Assembly: GCA_037139095.1 (NCBI GenBank)
Contig: JBAXHD010000057.1
Location: 1-12,858 of the forward strand
Origin: WLMZ01 sp037139095
Lineage (GTDB): Bacteria; Actinomycetota; Acidimicrobiia; Acidimicrobiales; Ilumatobacteraceae
DNA: 12,858 bases
Direction: 5' to 3'
This document shows positions 1 to 5,707 of the stretch, piece by piece (the first letter of the stretch is position 1; each line of letters starts with the position of its first letter). Under the pieces are notes generated by a model, which saw only the letters and a program-made list of their open reading frames with translations, was not told the origin of the DNA and did not search any database. A program made the translations under genes and the position numbers.

Positions 1-11
1 GCATCGACTAA
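1..11 (+). other. possible 3' end of an upstream reading frame
   Basis: A TAA at 9-11 could be the stop codon of a reading frame that begins before the window, with final codons ATC GAC. It could end an ordinary upstream gene, or a short leader ORF belonging to the whiB7-like gene. Only three codons are visible, so it cannot be identified and may be chance. Confidence 0.2.
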
Positions 12-19
12 GCGTTCCC

Positions 20-68
20 CCCGACGGCTCGGGAAGCGATCGACGTAACACAACGTCGAGCACATCGC
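20..68 (+). promoter_or_regulatory. tandem hairpins in the leader of the WhiB7-like gene
   Basis: Two hairpins can be drawn just before the terminator. The first pairs 20-24 with 29-33 around a 4-nt loop. The second pairs 36-40 with 64-68 and 41-46 with 53-58, with a 5-nt bulge at 59-63 and a 6-nt loop. Bases 26-32 can instead pair with 70-77 (one bulged G at 75), which would break the left arm of the terminator at 73-84. This arrangement of alternative structures is what transcription attenuators look like. The pairings were drawn by eye; no folding energy was calculated. Confidence 0.4.
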
Positions 69-72
69 TCCG

Positions 73-108
73 AGGCCGCCGGGATCATCCCGGCGGCCTT
101 TTTTATTT
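73..108 (+). terminator. strong intrinsic terminator, possible attenuator
   Basis: A perfect 12-bp GC-rich stem (73-84 with 88-99) with a 3-nt loop is followed by a run of T (99-104, then A and TTT). This is a textbook Rho-independent terminator on the + strand. It may end an upstream transcript. However, it lies 90 bases before the WhiB7-like gene, and no TANNNT -10 element appears between it and that gene. It may therefore sit inside that gene's leader and act as an attenuator, as is known for whiB7 of mycobacteria and Streptomyces. Confidence 0.85.
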
Positions 109-180
109 CCCCTCCACACCCTCAACACCCCACGACCACCTCGACCCAGCAAACCGAAACCCCAAACCAACCAGAGACCC
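109..180 (+). promoter_or_regulatory. C-rich, G-poor leader segment
   Basis: By hand count these 72 bases hold about 39 C, 24 A, 6 G and 3 T, and no obvious stem can be drawn. The RNA would be single stranded right up to the ribosome binding site. Such C-over-G segments resemble Rho utilisation sites, or they may simply keep the start region open for ribosomes. The segment lacks TA dinucleotides, so it is a poor candidate for a -10 element. Confidence 0.35.
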
Positions 181-181
181 G

Positions 182-187
182 AAAGGA
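182..187 (+). promoter_or_regulatory. ribosome binding site of the WhiB7-like gene
   Basis: The sequence AAAGGA ends 6 bases before the ATG at 194. This supports that start and shows the gene is translated from a leadered transcript, unlike tlpA, serS and the ABC ATPase gene in this window. Confidence 0.7.
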
Positions 188-193
188 CTCGAG

Positions 194-583
194 ATGTATG
201 CGATCAGCTTCAACGAACTTGCCCACAATGGCGATGCCGAGAACGAACTGACTGTTGACGTTGCCAACAACGGCGCTGCGCGCCTCGACTGGTCCAAGGC
301 TCGCTGCCGCGACGGCAACGGAACGCTGACTCACTTGTTCTTCTCGGATCAGGTGCTCGAGATTGCCCGGGCCAAAGCCATGTGCGGCAAGTGTCCGCTC
401 TCGGCTGCATGCCTTGAGAGTGCGCTCGATCGCGCCGAGCCGTGGGGAGTTTGGGGTGGCGAGCTCATCGATATGGGACGCATCGTGGCGCACAAGCGCC
501 CACGGGGGCGTCCCCCAAAGCATCCACGTCCGCTCGTTGTCATCAACGAAGACGCAGTCTCAGTGCCGGTGCGGGTGGCCTAA
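194..583 (+). CDS. whiB7: WhiB family transcriptional regulator, WhiB7-like
   Basis: This is a 129-residue iron-sulfur regulator of the WhiB (Wbl) family, cytoplasmic and known only from actinobacteria and their phages. The four cluster-binding cysteines are C38, C64, C67 and C73 (C-x25-C-x2-C-x5-C). They are followed by the family turn GVWGG at 85-89. The stretch from 80 to 110, including RAEPWGVWGGE and KRPRGRPPK, closely matches mycobacterial WhiB7 as I remember it, and RGRP at 104-107 is the core of an AT-hook. WhiB7 binds the primary sigma factor and activates intrinsic antibiotic-resistance genes when translation is impaired. The first 37 residues are longer than in mycobacterial WhiB7 and not recognisable. 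The gene stands alone, with a structured leader and terminator upstream. WhiB identity is near certain. The WhiB7 subgroup is inferred from the C-terminal motif; another AT-hook-bearing Wbl protein remains possible. Confidence 0.9.
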   Translation: MYAISFNELAHNGDAENELTVDVANNGAARLDWSKARCRDGNGTLTHLFFSDQVLEIARAKAMCGKCPLSAACLESALDRAEPWGVWGGELIDMGRIVAHKRPRGRPPKHPRPLVVINEDAVSVPVRVA

Positions 584-615
584 GTGGATCCCGCACCGGC
601 GCTGCCCCCAATCTG

Positions 616-649
616 AGTTGATGGCGCGGCGCGAGTCGCGCCATCAACT
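616..649. repeat. 13-bp perfect inverted repeat between whiB7-like gene and tlpA
   Basis: Bases 616-628 and 637-649 are perfect inverted copies around an 8-nt centre. The element TGATGG occurs at 619-624, inverted at 641-646, and again directly at 649-654. There is no T run on either side, so it is not a standard intrinsic terminator. It could still stop whiB7-like transcription as a U-less hairpin, since the whiB7-like stop codon ends at 583. It also covers the expected -35 position of the tlpA promoter, so it could be a repressor operator. Confidence 0.7.
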
Positions 650-678
650 GATGGGCGCTGATCGGTAGCCTGACGAAA
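643..678 (+). promoter_or_regulatory. putative leaderless promoter of tlpA-ccdA
   Basis: A TANNNT-type -10 element, TAGCCT, lies at 666-671, exactly 6 bases before the ATG at 678, so transcription would begin at or next to the start codon. There is no Shine-Dalgarno sequence. The -35 position (about 643-648) is weak and falls in the right arm of the inverted repeat at 616-649. Leaderless genes with this geometry are common in actinobacteria. The same spacing recurs at serS and the ABC ATPase gene here. Confidence 0.6.
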
Positions 679-1271
679 TGGCTGTCAATCGCGGTGTGCT
701 CATCGGCTCGCTTGGCGTGGCAGTTGTCGTGAGTCTCGTTGGCGGTTATGCGCTCAGTCGTCAGAGCCACTCAGCCCCCGCCGCCAACGACAACATCACC
801 ATCACCTCGAACAGCACCTTTGTCGAGCCAGGCCTCGCAGTGAACAAGCCGGTTCAAGGCAAAAGATTGCCAACCGTGAATCTGCTCGACGGCACGGGTA
901 CCAAGGTGTCTACCGCAAGCCTTCTCGGTAAGCCACTCGTGCTCAATGTGTGGGCCACCACATGCGAGGCATGTAAGAAAGAGATGCCTGCACTCGCCCA
1001 GTTGCACGACGACTTTGGCGACCGAGTTCGTTTCGTCGGCGTGAATCAGTTCGCCAACGACAGCACTGCGTTGGCCTTCGCCCGCGACAAGGGCGTCACC
1101 TACGAACTGCTCTCTGATCAAAATGGCGAACTCGTCAGCGCCCTTGGTGTGGCCGGGCTTCCCTACACGCTGTTCGTTGCGGCCGATGGAACCATCATCT
1201 CCCAAAAGGGCATCGCCTTAAACGAAGAGGCCATCCGCTCAGCCATCAACGAACTGCTCCGCGCGCCATGA
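678..1271 (+). CDS. membrane-anchored TlpA/ResA-type thioredoxin
   Basis: This 197-residue protein has one N-terminal membrane anchor (about 6-26) and an extracytoplasmic thioredoxin-fold domain (about 60-197) of the AhpC/TSA-Redoxin (TlpA-like) type. The active site is C96-E-A-C99 in WATTCEACKKEMP, and the cis-proline is P162 in GLPYTLFV. Proteins of this kind reduce disulfides outside the cytoplasmic membrane, typically in apocytochrome c or the CuA site of oxidase subunit II. The stop codon overlaps the ccdA start by four bases (ATGA), so the two are translationally coupled and CcdA is the likely electron donor. The oxidase operon in the same window, with a cytochrome c domain and a CuA site, supplies plausible clients. 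The start is supported by the promoter at 666-671. The precise client cannot be read from the sequence, so TlpA, ResA or CcsX-like naming is left open. Confidence 0.9.
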   Translation: MAVNRGVLIGSLGVAVVVSLVGGYALSRQSHSAPAANDNITITSNSTFVEPGLAVNKPVQGKRLPTVNLLDGTGTKVSTASLLGKPLVLNVWATTCEACKKEMPALAQLHDDFGDRVRFVGVNQFANDSTALAFARDKGVTYELLSDQNGELVSALGVAGLPYTLFVAADGTIISQKGIALNEEAIRSAINELLRAP

Positions 1272-2125
1272 TCGCGCTGCAGGGCAACTTTGCCTACAGC
1301 TTTCTCCTCGGCATCTTTGCGGCGGTGAACCCGTGCGGCTTCGTGATGCTGCCCACCTACCTCATGTACTTCTTAGGGCTCGAGGGTTCGCAGCCGGGCA
1401 CTCAACGCGCCGGCGTGCAACGCGCCCTCTTGGTGAGCTCCGCTACGTCGGCCGGTTTCATCTCGGTGTTCGTTGTGGTTGGTGCCGTGAGCCGAGCATT
1501 CACATCGGTCATCCAAGACAACGCCAAGTACGCAGCGTTTGCTATCGGCATTGCTCTTGTGATTCTCGGCTGCTTCATGTTGGCCGGATGGAAACCGCCG
1601 TTCGCAACATCTCAATTCGGTGCGGGCAAGCAGCGCAACCAAACCTTCTGGTCGATGTTCGGTTTCGGCGTTGCGTACGCGGTGGCCTCAATCGGCTGCA
1701 CCATCGGCTTTTTGATCTCGGCCATTCTTGGCACGTTCTCATCGAAGGGCTACCTCAGCGGCGTGGTCAGTCTCGCGTTGTACGGCGTTGGCATGGCGTT
1801 GTTAGTTACGGCCCTCACGGTCACGTTGGCGTTTGCGAGCTCAAGCTTGCTGCGCGTGCTGCGCAACGCATTGAAATACGTCGATCGGGTCGCAGCGGTA
1901 TTCATCATGGCTACGGGCATGTACCTCACCTGGTATTGGTACAGCGCTATCAGCGATCGCGGCTCCGACGGTCTCACGGGTCGGGTCGAGGGCTGGCAGG
2001 GCGCCGTTGTGAACTTCTTGCAACGTCAGGGCGTGTGGAAGCTCGCGATCGTTCTCGGAGTGTTGGTCGCTGGCGCTGTGGCCTACGTGGTCCTCACCAA
2101 GCGCGACGAACAGCGAGCTCAGTAA
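1268..2125 (+). CDS. ccdA: CcdA-type thiol:disulfide interchange membrane protein
   Basis: This 285-residue polytopic membrane protein of the CcdA/DsbD-beta family carries reducing equivalents from cytoplasmic thioredoxin across the membrane to extracytoplasmic thioredoxin-like proteins. The family active-site cysteines are visible: C23 in the motif NPCGF (21-25) near the first helix, and C144 in SIGCTIGF, the equivalent position in the second half. About six to seven hydrophobic segments can be picked out (roughly 8-30, 55-77, 87-107, 131-155, 163-191, 204-225, 257-277). The last helix and charged tail (KRDEQRAQ) extend past the common six-helix core. It starts inside the tlpA stop codon and must form a two-gene redox unit with it. 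The next gene begins 33 bases after the stop, in the same frame. Confidence 0.9.
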   Translation: MIALQGNFAYSFLLGIFAAVNPCGFVMLPTYLMYFLGLEGSQPGTQRAGVQRALLVSSATSAGFISVFVVVGAVSRAFTSVIQDNAKYAAFAIGIALVILGCFMLAGWKPPFATSQFGAGKQRNQTFWSMFGFGVAYAVASIGCTIGFLISAILGTFSSKGYLSGVVSLALYGVGMALLVTALTVTLAFASSSLLRVLRNALKYVDRVAAVFIMATGMYLTWYWYSAISDRGSDGLTGRVEGWQGAVVNFLQRQGVWKLAIVLGVLVAGAVAYVVLTKRDEQRAQ

Positions 2126-2158
2126 TGGCTCGCCGAGAAGTTCTCTAAGCGGCCGGCG

Positions 2159-2788
2159 ATGTTAGAACAGCTGCTGGCCCACCCCGGAGTACGCGAGGTC
2201 TGCGAACTCCGATCACGATTCGGATTCATGGCGTTTCACGGCGGCTCGCTCGAAGAGATGACCGATGTCATCGCTGCCGATGCCGCACAGCGCAGCGGCG
2301 CCAGCTACTACGGCGTACTACAGCCCGACGACCTGCAATGGCACATCCCTTCGCACAAAGTGAGCCCCGCTGCATCGCCAGCGCTCGCGGGTTTTATCGA
2401 GCATGTCGATGTCGTGGTCACCGTGCACGGCTACGGCCGTCAAGGCTTGTTCACGTCGCTGCTACTCGGCGGCCGCAACCGCGACCTCGCTCAACATGTG
2501 GGCTCGCACCTACAAGTACACCTCCCCGCGTACGACATTCGCACTCAGCTCGACACCATCCCCATCGACCTACGCGGGCAGCATCAAGACAATCCGGTCA
2601 ACCTGCCACCGAATCAAGGCGTGCAGATCGAGTTGCCGCCGCGGGTACGCGGCTCAAGCCCATTGTGGTGGGATTGGGAGGGTCCGGGGCATACGCCTCA
2701 TACCGAAGCACTGATCGCTGCGTTGGCGGCTGCGGCAACCTCGTGGGGCACCAGCGCTCAAGAAGCTACGGAGCCAGGCGCTCGATAA
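2159..2788 (+). CDS. poly-gamma-glutamate hydrolase family protein (YjqB/PghP-like)
   Basis: This 209-residue protein matches the pattern of the gamma-PGA hydrolase family (formerly DUF867; B. subtilis YjqB, phage PghP). Characterised phage members are zinc-dependent hydrolases of poly-gamma-glutamate. Family landmarks visible here are HGGSLEEMTD from H27, SYYG at 49-52, the histidine in TVHGYG (H90), the LLLGGRN turn at 101-107, and GVQIELP at 154-160 with E158 near a closing arginine-rich PPRVRG. There is no signal peptide, so the protein is probably cytoplasmic and the true substrate in this lineage is unknown. It follows ccdA by 33 bases in the same frame with no convincing ribosome site, suggesting co-transcription and perhaps reinitiation. 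Its 3' end overlaps the end of pdxH by 23 bases. Family assignment is good; substrate is not established. Confidence 0.75.
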   Translation: MLEQLLAHPGVREVCELRSRFGFMAFHGGSLEEMTDVIAADAAQRSGASYYGVLQPDDLQWHIPSHKVSPAASPALAGFIEHVDVVVTVHGYGRQGLFTSLLLGGRNRDLAQHVGSHLQVHLPAYDIRTQLDTIPIDLRGQHQDNPVNLPPNQGVQIELPPRVRGSSPLWWDWEGPGHTPHTEALIAALAAAATSWGTSAQEATEPGAR

Positions 2789-3419
2789 TCCAAGCGCCGT
2801 TTGGCTCATCGGCCAAGCGATATCGAAAGCGATCGTGCAAGCGGCTGGGCCGACCCTGCCACACCTCGGCCTCGGTGATCGCGATTCGCCATCCGCCCCA
2901 ATGAGCCGGACGCGGGATGGTGCTGCCCTCTGGATAGCGAGCTTCAACCTCGGCTACTCGCTGCTCGAGATCGGCGCGATCACGCAGCACCTCTGACTGC
3001 GGCGATGACCATGCGCCCACCTGAGACGCACGCGGCCGCGATGAGAAGTACTCATCAGATTCAGCGGCCGACATGCGCTGAGCCGTGCCGCGAATCTTCA
3101 TCTGACGATGCAATTGCAACCATGTGAACAACCCCGACACATGAGGCACCGCCGAAAGCTGTGCTCCCTTTGCCGACTCGTAGTTGGTGTAGAACTCGAA
3201 GCCCGCCTCGGTGACACCGCGGGCCAACACGTAACGGTTATCGGGAGCGCCATCGAGGCCGACCGTGCTGATCACCATCGCGTTTGGTTCGACACAGCCA
3301 GCCTCTTCGGCTTGGTCGTACCAACGATGCCACTGGGCAAACGGGTCGGGCGCGAGATCGGCGAGGTCGAGACCAGCCGTCTCGTATTGCACTCTGCGAT
3401 CGCGCACCGACTTGTTCAT
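2766..3419 (-). CDS. pdxH: pyridoxamine/pyridoxine 5'-phosphate oxidase
   Basis: PdxH is a cytoplasmic FMN enzyme that oxidises pyridoxine or pyridoxamine 5'-phosphate to pyridoxal 5'-phosphate, the last step of the salvage and DXP-dependent vitamin B6 routes. With the ATG at 3419 the protein has 217 residues, the usual length. It begins with the family opening VRDRRVQYETAGL. The FMN-binding part is visible at about 62-115 (NRYVLARG, FYTNYESAKG, HRQMKIRG). The C-terminal signature EAEVWQGRPSRLHDRF (about 184-198) includes the substrate-binding R193 and H195, and the protein ends ERLAP as many homologues do. A GTG at 3458 would add 13 residues unlike the family and overlap serS by 29 bases, so the ATG is preferred. 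It lies 10 bases after the serS stop, so the two are probably co-transcribed. The B6 link to serS is not obviously functional. Confidence 0.95.
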   Translation of the reverse strand: MNKSVRDRRVQYETAGLDLADLAPDPFAQWHRWYDQAEEAGCVEPNAMVISTVGLDGAPDNRYVLARGVTEAGFEFYTNYESAKGAQLSAVPHVSGLFTWLQLHRQMKIRGTAQRMSAAESDEYFSSRPRASQVGAWSSPQSEVLRDRADLEQRVAEVEARYPEGSTIPRPAHWGGWRIAITEAEVWQGRPSRLHDRFRYRLADEPNGAWIIERLAP

Positions 3420-3429
3420 GCCGTGGTGA

Positions 3430-4722
3430 TCACTTTGCCGGGATAACCGTGGCGCCACGCATGTATGGCCTCAGCGCCTCGGGCACGACGACGCTGCCGT
3501 CGGCTTGCCGATTGTTCTCGATGATCGCCGCCCACACACGCGGAACTGCCAAGGCCGACCCGTTGAGAGTATGGGCGATCTCAGTTCCCTTTTGGCCTGT
3601 GCGGCGGAAGCGAATGTCGGCACGGCGAGCTTGGTAATCGCTGAACCAGCTGACCGAGCTGACCTCGAGCCAACGATCACAACCCGGCGCGTACACCTCG
3701 ATATCGAACGAGCGGTGATGGCTCTGCCCAAGATCGCCGGTGCAAATCTCGATGATTCGGTACGGCAAACCCAACGCAGCAATGGTGCCTTCGCAACGAG
3801 CGACGAGTTCGTCGAGCATTGCGGCGGCTTGATCGGGATGTGCGATCGAGAGAATCTCGACCTTGTCGAACTCGTGCGTGCGCAACATGCCGCGGGTATC
3901 GCGGCCAGCCGAGCCAGCCTCGCGACGGAAACACGACGTGTGCGCCATCACCCTCGCGGGCAATGCAGTCTCATCAACAATCTCGCCGGCATAGAGCGAT
4001 GTCAGTGGCACCTCGGCGGTTGGGATTGCCCACAAACCGTCGCGCTCGATGGCAAAGGCATCGTCGGCAAATTTCGGTAGGTGACCCGTAGCCGTAAGCG
4101 TTGCGGTGGACACCAGCGTTGGTGGGCGGATCTCTTCGAACGCATCGGCGTTGCGATCGAGCGCCAGTTGGCACAACGCTCGCGCCATCGTGGCGCCCAA
4201 ACCGCGTTGCAGCGTAAACATCGCGCCGCTGATCTTGGTGCCGCGCTCGTTGTCGAGAATGCCTAACGCCGTTGCTGTTTCCCAGTGCGGCACACGCTGA
4301 TGCTCGGGGAACGAAGCAGGCATATTGACGGGGCCTTTGACGACCGGATTGTCTTCTTCGCCAGCACCATCGGGGGCGGCGGGATGCGGCAGGTTGGTGA
4401 TGCGCAACAGCACATCGTGCAACGCTGACGACAACTCGTCGCTCTCGCTAGCAAGGCCGCGCTCGCTCTCGCCAAGTTCACGACTGGTGGCCATGGCGGC
4501 TTCGGCTGCCTGCGCATCGCCAGCCTTACGCGCAAGCCCAACGGCTTTGCTGAGTTCGTTGACTTGGCGCCGATGTTCGTCGCGCTCGGCCGTGATATCG
4601 CGTAGACGCGCATCGAGATGTGCGGCCTTGTCGAGCTGCACAAGAAGTTCGGGCTGCCCCCGACGAGCAAGCGCGAGGCGCACGCCATCGGGATCGGTAC
4701 GGAGGAGGCGAACATCGATCAC
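3430..4722 (-). CDS. serS: seryl-tRNA synthetase
   Basis: SerS attaches serine to tRNA-Ser in the cytoplasm; the same enzyme charges tRNA-Sec where present. The 430-residue length is standard. The N-terminal arm (about 30-105) is a charged, alanine-rich antiparallel coiled coil that grips the tRNA long arm. The class II catalytic domain follows, with TAEVPL at 235-240 for serine binding, motif 2 at FRREAGSAGRDTRG (265-278) and LRTHEFDKVE (280-289), and motif 3 around LNGSALAVPR (386-395). The usual SSCSN segment near 355 reads SSVSW, and the following QARR is kept. The start is GTG with no Shine-Dalgarno sequence, and a TAGCCT element sits 6 bases upstream, which fits a leaderless transcript. 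pdxH follows after 10 bases, and an ABC exporter operon diverges upstream. Confidence 0.97.
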   Translation of the reverse strand: MIDVRLLRTDPDGVRLALARRGQPELLVQLDKAAHLDARLRDITAERDEHRRQVNELSKAVGLARKAGDAQAAEAAMATSRELGESERGLASESDELSSALHDVLLRITNLPHPAAPDGAGEEDNPVVKGPVNMPASFPEHQRVPHWETATALGILDNERGTKISGAMFTLQRGLGATMARALCQLALDRNADAFEEIRPPTLVSTATLTATGHLPKFADDAFAIERDGLWAIPTAEVPLTSLYAGEIVDETALPARVMAHTSCFRREAGSAGRDTRGMLRTHEFDKVEILSIAHPDQAAAMLDELVARCEGTIAALGLPYRIIEICTGDLGQSHHRSFDIEVYAPGCDRWLEVSSVSWFSDYQARRADIRFRRTGQKGTEIAHTLNGSALAVPRVWAAIIENNRQADGSVVVPEALRPYMRGATVIPAK

Positions 4723-4758
4723 GTGCGCAGGCTAGCGGCGCAGCACGGCCCTCGTCAG
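4723..4758 (-). promoter_or_regulatory. putative leaderless promoter of serS-pdxH
   Basis: Read on the - strand, TAGCCT (4734-4729) lies 6 bases before the GTG at 4722, the same hexamer and spacing as at tlpA. A -35-like CTGACG (4758-4753) is 18 bases further upstream and matches TTGACA at four of six positions. It overlaps the first copy of the direct repeat at 4754-4763. Confidence 0.6.
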
Positions 4759-4781
4759 ATGAGTTACTTCGGTCAGATGAG
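4754..4781. repeat. 10-bp direct repeat in the divergent serS/ABC promoter region
   Basis: GTCAGATGAG occurs at 4754-4763 and again, identical, at 4772-4781, an 18-base step. Both copies lie in the 91-bp region between the divergent start codons at 4722 and 4814. The first covers the serS -35 region; the second is upstream of the ABC -10 element. The position suggests a regulator-binding site serving one or both promoters. No known regulator motif was recognised. Confidence 0.6.
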
Positions 4782-4801
4782 CGTGAACGTGTTGCCCCCA
4801 T

Positions 4802-4814
4802 TAGGGTCGCGTCG
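4802..4814 (+). promoter_or_regulatory. putative leaderless promoter of the ABC exporter genes
   Basis: TAGGGT at 4802-4807 fits TANNNT and ends 6 bases before the GTG at 4814. No Shine-Dalgarno sequence precedes the GTG. No good -35 hexamer was found at the right spacing, so the promoter may depend on an activator at the direct repeat or on the -10 element alone. Confidence 0.5.
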
Positions 4815-5707
4815 TGCCAGCAGTTGAAGTTGACGATCTTGTGGTGCGATACGGCGACCTTGTCGCTGTAGACCACGTGAGTTTCTGTGCCGAAGCCGGT
4901 GCCATCACTGCGGTGCTTGGGCCAAACGGCGCAGGCAAAACCAGCACCATCGAAGTGTGCGAGGGCTACCGCTCCGCCACGTCGGGTAGCACCACGGTGC
5001 TCGGCATGAACCCGCAAACCGAGCAGACCAAGCTCAGCCGGCGCATGGGCGTGATGCTGCAAGAGGGCGGCGTGTCACTCGGCGCCCGTGTTGGCGACAT
5101 CACTCGGCTGTACTGCGATCTCTATGGAAAGGGTGTGAACCCGTCGGCGTTGCTCGAATCTGTGGGCCTCGGAGAGCGCACCCGCTCGAGCTATCGACGG
5201 CTATCGGGCGGAGAAAAGCAGCGCCTGTCGTTAGCTCTGGCGTTGGCCGCTCGACCCGACGTTGCCTTTCTCGACGAACCCACATCGGGTGTCGACATCA
5301 CCGGTCGTCAGCTCATTCGAGGCATCGTGCGCGAGCTCGCAGATCAAGGGTGCGCTGTGGTGTTGGCCACTCACGAACTCGACGAAGCCGAACGCGTTGC
5401 CGATCACGTTGTCATCTTCGATCGCGGCCGCATCATCGCCGACGGCACGCTCGACGAGCTGCGCCGCGGCCACGACGAAATCCGTTTCCGAAGCTCAGCC
5501 ACGCTAGCGATCGCCGAGTTGTCGGCTGCCTTGGGCCTCACGGTGCGAGCACTGGGCGACGGCGAGTTCGTGATCGACGGCGATGCCCAACACGTTGGCG
5601 CACTCACCACATGGCTCGCCCAACAGAACGAACCGCTGGCCGATCTGCGCGCTGGCCGCCAACGACTTGAAGATGTGTTTCTGCGTCTCACCGGCGGCGC
5701 CTCATGA
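4814..5707 (+). CDS. ABC transporter ATP-binding protein (ABC-2 exporter type)
   Basis: This 297-residue nucleotide-binding subunit would power the permease encoded next to it. All catalytic parts are intact: Walker A GPNGAGKT at 36-43, Q-loop Q83, signature LSGGE at 130-134, Walker B and catalytic glutamate VAFLDE at 150-155, D-loop SGVD, and switch histidine H187 in ATHELDE. A C-terminal extension of about 80 residues (220-297) is typical of drug, haem and lipid exporter ATPases of the DrrA/CcmA type. The GTG start is set by the -10 element 6 bases upstream. The stop overlaps the permease start (ATGA). In mycobacteria a similar ABC pair sits beside haem A/haem O synthase genes (Rv1456c-Rv1458c region, from memory), so a role linked to cytochrome oxidase biogenesis is possible. 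The substrate cannot be read from the sequence. Confidence 0.93.
   Translation: MPAVEVDDLVVRYGDLVAVDHVSFCAEAGAITAVLGPNGAGKTSTIEVCEGYRSATSGSTTVLGMNPQTEQTKLSRRMGVMLQEGGVSLGARVGDITRLYCDLYGKGVNPSALLESVGLGERTRSSYRRLSGGEKQRLSLALALAARPDVAFLDEPTSGVDITGRQLIRGIVRELADQGCAVVLATHELDEAERVADHVVIFDRGRIIADGTLDELRRGHDEIRFRSSATLAIAELSAALGLTVRALGDGEFVIDGDAQHVGALTTWLAQQNEPLADLRAGRQRLEDVFLRLTGGAS

Noticed and set aside
1333..2148. 271-codon open frame on the + strand, frame-shifted within ccdA
   Set aside because: Arg/His-rich composition and full overlap with the well-supported ccdA frame mark it as a shadow.
3420..3458. GTG start for pdxH inside serS
   Set aside because: The extra 13 residues do not resemble PdxH, and the ATG at 3419 gives the family-typical N-terminus.
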